11,661 nucleotides of DNA, taken from assembly GCA_043424675.1 (NCBI GenBank), contig JBHWPB010000057.1:1-11661 (forward strand). The letters are read 5' to 3'. Shown in pieces: positions 6,811 through 11,661 of the stretch. The translations under genes and the position numbers were made by a program. This DNA is from JBHWPB01 sp043424675 (lineage in GTDB: Bacteria > Bacillota > Bacilli > Lactobacillales > Carnobacteriaceae_A). A model generated the notes under the pieces. The model was given only the letters and a program-made list of their open reading frames with translations. It was not told where the DNA came from and did no database searches. Position 1 is the first letter of the stretch, and the number at the start of each line of letters is the position of its first letter.

Positions 6811-6839
6811 ATCATAGCACATTGTACCTCTTACTTGAA
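6811..6839 (-). promoter_or_regulatory. Extended -10 promoter of the esterase operon
   Basis: TGCTATGAT on the minus strand is an extended -10 (TGn plus TATGAT, 5 of 6 to consensus). A weak -35, TTCAAG (6834-6839), sits exactly 17 bases upstream. It lies just after the terminator of the YdaT-like gene, and the leader would be about 25 bases. Confidence 0.65.
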
Positions 6840-6860
6840 TCGTCTCGAATTTCTTCTCAT

Positions 6861-6909
6861 ATAAAAACTCCTAAAATAGAGAATCTGTTTTCTGTCTATT
6901 CTAGGAGTT
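6861..6909 (-). terminator. Rho-independent terminator of the YdaT-like gene
   Basis: The outer stem AACTCCTA/TAGGAGTT (6902-6909 with 6866-6873) is separated by a small internal loop from an inner stem, ATAGA/TCTAT. On the minus strand TTTTTATAT follows. It starts 12 bases after the stop codon. Confidence 0.85.
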
Positions 6910-6921
6910 TCATGGGTGAAA

Positions 6922-7362
6922 TTAATCTTGTCTTTCCCCATCTTGCTTATAGGGAATGACTCGGGTATTTTTATTTCTAGCGATTTCATTAGCCCGTTCC
7001 ATCGCTTCATCTTTAGTATCGTATCGATCAGAAGCCCGTTCGGCGCCGACTGTTTTGACAACCCATTCTTTTTCTTCATCATCCCACTTGACCTCGACGT
7101 CATGGTCCATGAGGTCGGGATTTTGGCTTTCTGTATCGTGGTCGTCTGTTTTTGAAGGATCCTCTTCTGCTTCAAACTCTGCGATTTCTTCGTCAGATGC
7201 ATTCGCATACCATTCTTTTCCTTGATCAATAGCAATTGGAATAAGCTCATCTTCGTCATATCCCGCTTCTTCCATAGCGTTCGCGATATCAATCATCTTT
7301 TTACGAGGAACAGCATCAAAGTTTTTCATAGCATCTGGATAATCCTGGGTATCCCAAGGCAT
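6922..7362 (-). CDS. YdaT-like general stress protein with DUF2188 domain
   Basis: A very acidic soluble protein of 146 residues. The N-terminal part (MPWDTQDYPDAMKNF, then RKKMIDIANAMEEAG and IPIAIDQGKEW) has the pattern of B. subtilis YdaT and loosely of ChaB-type domains. A Glu/Asp-rich linker (about 56-87) leads to a DUF2188 domain (about 88-142): VEVKWDDEEKEWVVKTVGAE, RYDTKDEAMERANEIARNK, VIPYKQDG. B. subtilis YdaT belongs to the SigB general stress regulon; no molecular function is known to me. Whether this copy is stress-induced is inference, as no clear SigB promoter was seen. The start at 7362 is preferred over the ATG at 7368 because AAAGGA lies 8 bases upstream of 7362 and only 2 from 7368. 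It follows the chromate-transporter pair by 77 bases and ends in a terminator. Confidence 0.85.
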   Translation of the reverse strand: MPWDTQDYPDAMKNFDAVPRKKMIDIANAMEEAGYDEDELIPIAIDQGKEWYANASDEEIAEFEAEEDPSKTDDHDTESQNPDLMDHDVEVKWDDEEKEWVVKTVGAERASDRYDTKDEAMERANEIARNKNTRVIPYKQDGERQD

Positions 7363-7370
7363 AAGCATCT

Positions 7371-7376
7371 TCCTTT
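7371..7376 (-). promoter_or_regulatory. Ribosome binding site of the YdaT-like gene
   Basis: AAAGGA, 8 bases before the ATG at 7362, makes the ATG at 7368 an unlikely start. Confidence 0.7.
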
Positions 7377-7439
7377 CTATTTTATTTTTAGAGTACCAAA
7401 AAATCGATAAAATAGATAAGATAAGCTATCAAAACTTTA

Positions 7440-8009
7440 CTATCCTACGACACTGTAGAAAATACCGCCCATTACTCCTGAAAGCAGAATAATTTTTAAC
7501 GTGTTCACTTCATATCTCTGTAGCAGATAGAGTGATGCGGAGAACACAATCAATGAGAACCAATTAAAATTCGCCCAGTCAATAGGTAGAGATGTCTCGC
7601 CGAAGAAGGCAGTTAATAAAATGGTAACCGCTGCTGATGCGATCAATGCGACCGATGCGGGACGTAAACCATCAACAAAGCCCTTCACAACCGGCAAGTC
7701 TTTATATCTTTTGAAGAGGTATCCTAAGAGTAAGACCAATATAATAGAAGGGGTCACCACTCCAAGTGTTGCTACAGTCGCTCCAGCCCAACCCGCTACT
7801 TGATGTCCAGCAAAGGAGGCGGAGTTAATTCCTATAGGGCCCGGCGTTATTTCTGCAACAACAAGTAAATCGATAAACTGCTGGTAACTTAAGAATCCAT
7901 GCGTATTCACTATCTCTTCTTCAATGAGGGGGAGCGTCGCATACCCGCCGCCAAAGCTGAACAATCCAATCTTAAAAAAGCTGAGATACAGCTGTAAAAA
8001 ATTATTCAT
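7440..8009 (-). CDS. Chromate transporter family protein, second half of a short-chain CHR pair
   Basis: A membrane protein of 189 residues with a single CHR domain. Family motifs: FSFGGGYATLPLIEEE (17-32), with the FGGGY signature, and AEITPGPIGINSASFAGH (52-69), with the PGP motif, followed by about four more hydrophobic segments. Such half-size proteins work in pairs, probably as heterodimers, whereas long ChrA proteins carry both halves in one chain. Long ChrA members export chromate; in many Firmicutes the pairs (YwrA/YwrB-like) are present without proven chromate resistance, so the anion carried is uncertain. The ATG overlaps the TGA of the partner gene (ATGA, 8006-8009) and a GGGGAGAGG binding site lies inside the partner, giving translational coupling and probably equal amounts. 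No clear terminator separates it from the YdaT-like gene. Confidence 0.88.
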   Translation of the reverse strand: MNNFLQLYLSFFKIGLFSFGGGYATLPLIEEEIVNTHGFLSYQQFIDLLVVAEITPGPIGINSASFAGHQVAGWAGATVATLGVVTPSIILVLLLGYLFKRYKDLPVVKGFVDGLRPASVALIASAAVTILLTAFFGETSLPIDWANFNWFSLIVFSASLYLLQRYEVNTLKIILLSGVMGGIFYSVVG

Positions 8010-8581
8010 TGCCTCTCCCCGCTTTCTCTGTAGTTATGGAACAGTGTAGTTAACACTCCAATAAACCCGGCAAATAAAAGAATATAGACTATTCCCACAT
8101 TGAAAACAATGGCTGCCAAGAGGCTGATGACCATAACAAAGACTGGAACGACTTCTTTCAGCTCAATGATTCCTTTCGCCATGTTCAGGACGATATTAAT
8201 GATGATTGCAGCAATCCCAGCCTGCATCCCCTTCATGATATTAGATATCAGGACATTATCTCGAAACGCTTCATACATATAAGAAATAGCTCCTATAATG
8301 ATGAAAGGAGGCAGAATAGAACCGAGTGCTGTGATAAAAGCACCCTTTCCTCCAGCCAGACGATATCCAATTAAAACACATGAGTTGACGGCAAAGGGGC
8401 CCGGTGTAGATTGAGCAATAGAGACGAGGGTTAGCATCTCATCCTCCTTGAGCCACTCTCTTTTTTTAACCATTTCATTCATCAACAGCGGAATAACCAC
8501 GTAACCCCCGCCGAAAGTTATACTATTGAAATAAAATGTAATTTTAAATAAATCCCAATAAAAAGAACGATCTTTCTCCAA
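8006..8581 (-). CDS. Chromate transporter family protein, first half of a short-chain CHR pair
   Basis: A membrane protein of 191 residues with one CHR domain. Motifs: NSITFGGGYVVIPLLMNEM (19-37) and IAQSTPGPFAVNSCVLIGY (55-73), then several hydrophobic helices up to the end. It forms the upstream member of the pair with the overlapping gene. The two proteins differ clearly in sequence, as expected if they supply opposite halves of one inverted-topology transporter. The start is read as TTG (8579-8581): the family N-terminus begins just after it, and AGAAGG lies 11 bases upstream; no ATG occurs before the FGGGY motif. It sits 83 bases downstream of glpO with no hairpin followed by T residues between, so readthrough from glpO is possible. 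The transported anion is not known. Confidence 0.87.
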   Translation of the reverse strand: MEKDRSFYWDLFKITFYFNSITFGGGYVVIPLLMNEMVKKREWLKEDEMLTLVSIAQSTPGPFAVNSCVLIGYRLAGGKGAFITALGSILPPFIIIGAISYMYEAFRDNVLISNIMKGMQAGIAAIIINIVLNMAKGIIELKEVVPVFVMVISLLAAIVFNVGIVYILLFAGFIGVLTTLFHNYRESGERQ

Positions 8582-8592
8582 GTTAAATTAAA

Positions 8593-8598
8593 CCTTCT
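8593..8598 (-). promoter_or_regulatory. Ribosome binding site for the TTG start of the first CHR gene
   Basis: AGAAGG, 11 bases before the TTG at 8581, is the only plausible site near the family N-terminus. The long spacing and weak start codon suggest modest translation. Confidence 0.5.
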
Positions 8599-8664
8599 CT
8601 CTAGTATTGTTCTTATTCTTAATCTTTCTAACAGTTTTCAGCTCAATCGTTTTTCGATTTTTAC

Positions 8665-10500
8665 TTACTTTTTAAGATACGTGAGGTTGCTTTGTTCAAG
8701 TCTTTGCTGAAGGTTTTGTCTCTGTCTCTCGGCTTCTTCTTCGCTCAATTCGAGATAATCTCGGATCGTCTTGAGGACTGGACTGAGGAGCTCCAACATT
8801 TCATCACGTCTGAACAAGAAGTAAGTCGTACGTCTTTCAAAGTAATCGCTTGCGCTGAAGACCGCTTCATATTCTAAAGCATACAAAACACTGATAGCAT
8901 TGTATAAAGAATAGTCATATTTTTCAGCATAGAGTTGTGCGCTCTCTTTCAACTCGAGAAGGTCTTGGAGGTTGGAACCATAACGCCAGGCTAAGTCTGC
9001 TGCTTCCTCTTCGCTGAAGCCAGCATCTTGTGCCGTTTCACTGAGTTTTTGAATTTCTTGTTCGATATTCTGGGCATCCAGTTCTCCTCCAGAAACAGGA
9101 TACTCTGCAGAATCAATCACCTGATATTCTTTTTCTGTTCTCTCGGATAATTCTTCTGCAATCAAGGTCATAGCGTTCGCTGCCATTTTTCTGTAATCGG
9201 TCAGCTTCCCGCCAGCGATTGTAATCAACCCTGATTTGCTCTGGAGCAGTTCACTTCCTCTAGATACTGAAGACGTCGCTTCTTTTTCTTCCCTACCTAG
9301 ATCTATATTTTGCAGACGTTGCTCTGTTTCTTGACGAGATATCTCCTCATTGAAGTACCCTTTAAATAGGCGAGCCAGTTCTTCAAAGTTTTTAGTCGAC
9401 ATTCTGCCACTATCGAATCCGCTGTAGTCGGACCCTGCGTTGTTGTCGATAAGAGGACGCAGCCCTGCCCAGCTGGCTTCGATGTCATCCAAAGTAAGAT
9501 GTGCATCTGGGAAGCGACGGTTTACGATTCTTAAAAGATAGTCTACCTCTTCCTGCTCTACTTTTGGATTCTGAAAGTCTCCTTGATAATCTGTATCTGT
9601 CGTTCCAAAATAAGTTTTGTCTTGGCGAGAGATAATAAAAATCATGCGCCCATCCTGTTCACCTGAATCGACATAGACAGGGTGGTTCAATGATAGTTTC
9701 TCCCTGTCCACTACGAGGTGAACCCCTTTTGTCGGTCTCATAATAGGGCCTGCCTTTTCTTTGCGATCGAGACTTCGAATCTCATCGGACCAAGGACCTG
9801 TCGCGTTGATAACCAGATGAGTCTTGATTTTAACATTCGCACCGCTCAAAACGTCTTTAGCGTTGACCGCAACTATTTCTTCGTTTTCGTATTCAAAGTC
9901 TGTTGCTCGCAAACGACTGACAGCTAGTGCACCATCAGCGACTGCTCTTTTAATGTTTTCAATCACTAATCTCGAGTCATTATTATTGAAATCAAGATAG
10001 AGTCCGCCTGCAATCAATCCGTCACTCGACAAGTCAGATTGAAGAGCGAGCACTTCATCTTTTGTGAGCATTTCATTGGTATATGCTCTCTTCTCTACTC
10101 CCGCTAAACGGTCATAGAGATTCATCGCAACGCGCAGTTGGTTTGCGTTGAAAGTCGAGTCAGGTTCGTCATACAAAGGGAGCAGCATTTTCTCCGGCTG
10201 CGGAATGTGAGGAGCGATATGGTGCACGATGGCACGTTCTTTGACCGTCTCCTCTACTACATCAATATCAAACTGTTTGAGATAGCGGAGCCCTCCATGA
10301 ACAAGTTTCGTCGAACGACTGCTTGTTCCTTCTGAAAAGTCCTGCATTTCAATCAGTGCTATCTTCATACCACTCGCTGCCGCTTGGACGGCAAGACCTG
10401 CACCAGTAATCCCCCCTCCTATTATGACCAGGTCAAACTGCTCGGTGTTTAATTTCTCCAAGACTTTGGTTCGACGACGATAGGTGAATTTATTCTCCAT
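8665..10500 (-). CDS. glpO: Alpha-glycerophosphate oxidase (type I glycerol-3-phosphate oxidase)
   Basis: An FAD enzyme of 611 residues that oxidises sn-glycerol-3-phosphate to DHAP and passes electrons to O2, giving H2O2. Visible: the FAD motif DLVIIGGGITGAGLA (23-37), SSRSTKLVHGGLRYLKQFD (60-78), INATGPWSDEI (231-241), the substrate region MRPTKGVHLVV (254-264) and the C-terminal GLITIAGGKLTDYRKMA (424-440). Residues of about 357-408 (9277-9432) form an insert, starting GSDYSGFDSGRMS, that is characteristic of streptococcal and enterococcal GlpO and absent from quinone-linked GlpD; this decides for oxidase over dehydrogenase. The protein is cytoplasmic. The start at 10500 has AGGAGAG 8 bases upstream; a GTG 21 bases earlier would place that site inside the gene. 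It lies 48 bases after deoC with no terminator between. The glpK and glpF genes that accompany glpO in related genera are not here. Confidence 0.92.
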   Translation of the reverse strand: MENKFTYRRRTKVLEKLNTEQFDLVIIGGGITGAGLAVQAAASGMKIALIEMQDFSEGTSSRSTKLVHGGLRYLKQFDIDVVEETVKERAIVHHIAPHIPQPEKMLLPLYDEPDSTFNANQLRVAMNLYDRLAGVEKRAYTNEMLTKDEVLALQSDLSSDGLIAGGLYLDFNNNDSRLVIENIKRAVADGALAVSRLRATDFEYENEEIVAVNAKDVLSGANVKIKTHLVINATGPWSDEIRSLDRKEKAGPIMRPTKGVHLVVDREKLSLNHPVYVDSGEQDGRMIFIISRQDKTYFGTTDTDYQGDFQNPKVEQEEVDYLLRIVNRRFPDAHLTLDDIEASWAGLRPLIDNNAGSDYSGFDSGRMSTKNFEELARLFKGYFNEEISRQETEQRLQNIDLGREEKEATSSVSRGSELLQSKSGLITIAGGKLTDYRKMAANAMTLIAEELSERTEKEYQVIDSAEYPVSGGELDAQNIEQEIQKLSETAQDAGFSEEEAADLAWRYGSNLQDLLELKESAQLYAEKYDYSLYNAISVLYALEYEAVFSASDYFERRTTYFLFRRDEMLELLSPVLKTIRDYLELSEEEAERQRQNLQQRLEQSNLTYLKK

Positions 10501-10508
10501 TTCCTCTT

Positions 10509-10515
10509 CTCTCCT
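10509..10515 (-). promoter_or_regulatory. Ribosome binding site of glpO
   Basis: AGGAGAG, 8 bases before the ATG at 10500, excludes the in-frame GTG at 10521 as the main start. Confidence 0.75.
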
Positions 10516-10548
10516 CTGCACAAATCAACTTACGGTTAATATAGATGC

Positions 10549-11220
10549 CTACTCTGCTTCTTCTAGGATGGAGACCGAGCGACTGAGCCCTAAGCGATTA
10601 GCTCCATGCTCGATCATTCCTACCGCTTCTTTGTAGGTATGAATACCTCCAGAAGCTTTGATACCTAAACGATTCATAACGGTCTGATGCATGAGAGAAA
10701 TATCGTCTAATTTCGCTCCAGCATTAGAAAAGCCGGTCGATGTTTTGACAAAGTCAGCTCCTGCTTCCTCCGCCAGTTCACAGCCTTTTATAATAAGCTT
10801 AGACGTCAGCTGTGATGTTTCTAAAATGACTTTAAGAATCCCATCCTGCTCATGGACTGTATCTGCTACTGTTTTGATATCCTCCAGTACTTGTTCGTAG
10901 CGGCCGCTGATGAGCTCACCGCTGTTTATGACCATATCTACTTCATCGGCTCCATCTTCTAAAGCAACGTTTGCTTCGTATGCTTTAACATCCGTTGCAG
11001 AAGCCCCGAGAGGGAAACCTACGACAGTTGCAACAAGCGTTTTAGAATTTTTCAATAACGCTGCGACATAAGGAACCCAGTAACTATGGACACAGACTGC
11101 CTTCATTCCATAATGCATCGCTTCTTCACAAGTTTTTTTAATATCCGCTTTACTTGCTGTGGGACTGAGATTCGTATGATCGATATAACGAGCGAGTTCT
11201 TCTTGAGATAGAGTAATCAC
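10549..11220 (-). CDS. deoC: Deoxyribose-phosphate aldolase
   Basis: A cytoplasmic class I aldolase of 223 residues, normal for the short Firmicutes form. It cleaves 2-deoxyribose-5-phosphate to glyceraldehyde-3-phosphate and acetaldehyde in deoxynucleoside catabolism. Visible: YIDHTNLSPTA (12-22), VVGFPLGA (66-73), DEVDMVINSGEL with D95, VKTSTGFS with the Schiff-base Lys K159, and IKASGGIHT with the proton-relay Lys K188. The start codon is GTG (11218-11220), with AAAGGA 8 bases upstream and the conserved YIDHT properly spaced behind it. Unlike typical deo operons, there is no deoR, pdp, nupC or deoB next to it; glpO follows after 48 bases and a TetR-type gene precedes it. A weak promoter candidate, TTGTTA (11268-11273) with TAAAAT (11243-11248), has a long 19-base spacer. 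Confidence 0.95.
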   Translation of the reverse strand: MITLSQEELARYIDHTNLSPTASKADIKKTCEEAMHYGMKAVCVHSYWVPYVAALLKNSKTLVATVVGFPLGASATDVKAYEANVALEDGADEVDMVINSGELISGRYEQVLEDIKTVADTVHEQDGILKVILETSQLTSKLIIKGCELAEEAGADFVKTSTGFSNAGAKLDDISLMHQTVMNRLGIKASGGIHTYKEAVGMIEHGANRLGLSRSVSILEEAE

Positions 11221-11228
11221 ATATACTT

Positions 11229-11234
11229 TCCTTT
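11229..11234 (-). promoter_or_regulatory. Ribosome binding site of deoC (supports GTG start)
   Basis: AAAGGA lies 8 bases before the GTG at 11220. The ATG in the spacer is followed at once by TGA and cannot be the start. Confidence 0.75.
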
Positions 11235-11320
11235 CACACTATATTTTATTGATTTCTGCCTCTATCTTAACAAATGACCACAGGAAATACAGAATTAACT
11301 TGACCAACTCCAAAAAAGCC

Positions 11321-11661
11321 TTAAACTTCTACAAAAATGGCAGTGTCCTCGTCTTTGAAAAAGCGAGTGACAGTCGGATGAATCGATTGATAGACTTGGT
11401 CAGCGAAGGCTTCGGGAGAGCTGGGGCACCCCCTATCAATCCACTCTAAACCCATATTGAAAATACCATAGCTGGTAAACTTTAACAAAAAGGTTATATT
11501 TCCCCTCTCCTCTTCAGTAAATGCATAACGTTTCAAAATCATTTCATCAAAAAAATTATAAATAGATTGCTGACGATAGCTATTAAAATCATTCTGGCCT
11601 TCTAATTGGATAATTTGTTCATAAAAATCGATATGTTCTTTGTAACACTCATATATTTTAT
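11321..11661 (-). CDS. TetR/AcrR-type transcription regulator, C-terminal part (cut by window edge)
   Basis: The frame is open from the right edge to the stop at 11321-11323, giving about 113 residues of a C-terminal ligand-binding domain; the N-terminal helix-turn-helix lies outside the window. The sequence is all-helical with aromatic spacing typical of TetR C-terminal domains: YKEHIDFYEQIIQLEGQ, FFDEMILKRYAF, FLLKFTSYGIFNMGLEWIDR, EAFADQVYQSIHPTVTRFF. The segment GIFNMGLEWIDRGCPSSPEAFA matches the usual 'G...I..WI..G...S.EE.A' stretch of this domain. An ATG at 11542 is internal, not the start. The ligand and targets are unknown. It lies 100 bases upstream of deoC in the same direction, with no evident terminator. 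Confidence is limited because the DNA-binding part is missing. Confidence 0.65.
   Translation of the reverse strand, partial: KIYECYKEHIDFYEQIIQLEGQNDFNSYRQQSIYNFFDEMILKRYAFTEEERGNITFLLKFTSYGIFNMGLEWIDRGCPSSPEAFADQVYQSIHPTVTRFFKDEDTAIFVEV

Noticed and set aside
6831..7292. A 153-codon minus-strand frame overlapping the YdaT-like gene
   Set aside because: It runs through the terminator and the coding region of a conserved DUF2188 protein in another frame; its Lys/Ser/Met-rich product looks random.
4566..7376. Identical 14-base leader AAAGGAAGATGCTT before gpsA (4566-4579) and the YdaT-like gene (7363-7376)
   Set aside because: Half of it is the common ribosome binding site and the rest is a short spacer; with no further similarity on either side, chance is the simplest explanation.
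7369..7439. Possible SigB or SigA promoter before the YdaT-like gene
   Set aside because: No GTTT-N12-14-GGGTAT pattern is present; a TTGATA with TATCGA at 17 bases is too weak in the -10 to report as a feature.
8645..8663. Hairpin AATCG-TTTTT-CGATT followed by T residues on the plus strand
   Set aside because: It reads as a terminator only on the plus strand, where no gene ends; the 5-bp stem has no T-run on the minus strand, so it was not called as the glpO terminator.
9303..9506. A 67-codon minus-strand frame inside glpO
   Set aside because: Fully inside a conserved enzyme gene, with no ribosome binding site and no domain; an out-of-frame shadow.
1..11661. A mobile element, defence system, toxin-antitoxin pair or CRISPR array
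   Set aside because: No transposase, integrase, nuclease, repeat array or direct-repeat boundary was found; every stretch is accounted for by co-directional metabolic genes and short regulatory gaps.

Overview
The window is a chromosomal stretch from a low-GC Gram-positive bacterium, most likely a member of the Lactobacillales (Carnobacteriaceae- or Aerococcaceae-like). The main clues are a type I alpha-glycerophosphate oxidase carrying the ~50-residue insert known from streptococcal and enterococcal GlpO, a DUF1836 regulator next to a DegV protein, strong AAAGGA/AGGAGG ribosome binding sites, extended -10 promoters and a CcpA-type cre-like site. Many proteins are rich in Glu and Asp, which would fit a salt- or alkali-tolerant species; that is inference. 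All 13 genes lie on the minus strand, so transcription runs from high to low coordinates. No RNA genes, insertion sequences, CRISPR arrays, phage genes or gene-free stretches over 300 bases were seen.

In transcription order, from the right edge: the C-terminal part of a TetR-type regulator (11321-11661, cut by the edge); deoC (deoxyribose-phosphate aldolase); glpO (glycerol-3-phosphate oxidase); two overlapping half-size chromate-transporter proteins; a YdaT-like DUF2188 general-stress-type protein ending in a terminator (6861-6909). A new promoter (6811-6839) then starts a run of alpha/beta-hydrolase esterase, UPF0316/DUF2179 membrane protein, lipocalin-like protein and gpsA, which ends in a terminator (3477-3521). 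A further promoter (3418-3446) drives the DUF1836 regulator and degV, whose reading frames overlap by 8 bases, ending in a terminator (1884-1912). Last come lpdA (dihydrolipoamide dehydrogenase) with its own promoter, a nearby cre-like site and a terminator (265-301), and the start of an acyl-CoA thioesterase gene (1-243, cut by the left edge).

The themes are central carbon, lipid precursor and redox metabolism. GpsA makes glycerol-3-phosphate from DHAP using NAD(P)H, and GlpO turns it back to DHAP using O2 and releasing H2O2. DeoC feeds glyceraldehyde-3-phosphate and acetaldehyde into metabolism. DegV proteins (FakB) bind fatty acids for phosphorylation, and an acyl-CoA thioesterase sits nearby. 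LpdA is the E3 subunit of 2-oxoacid dehydrogenase or glycine cleavage complexes, but none of its partner subunits is here. The content looks like ordinary core chromosome. I found no convincing new system; the best leads are the coupled DUF1836-degV pair, the uncharacterised UPF0316 protein with an added acidic tail, and the lpdA control region.
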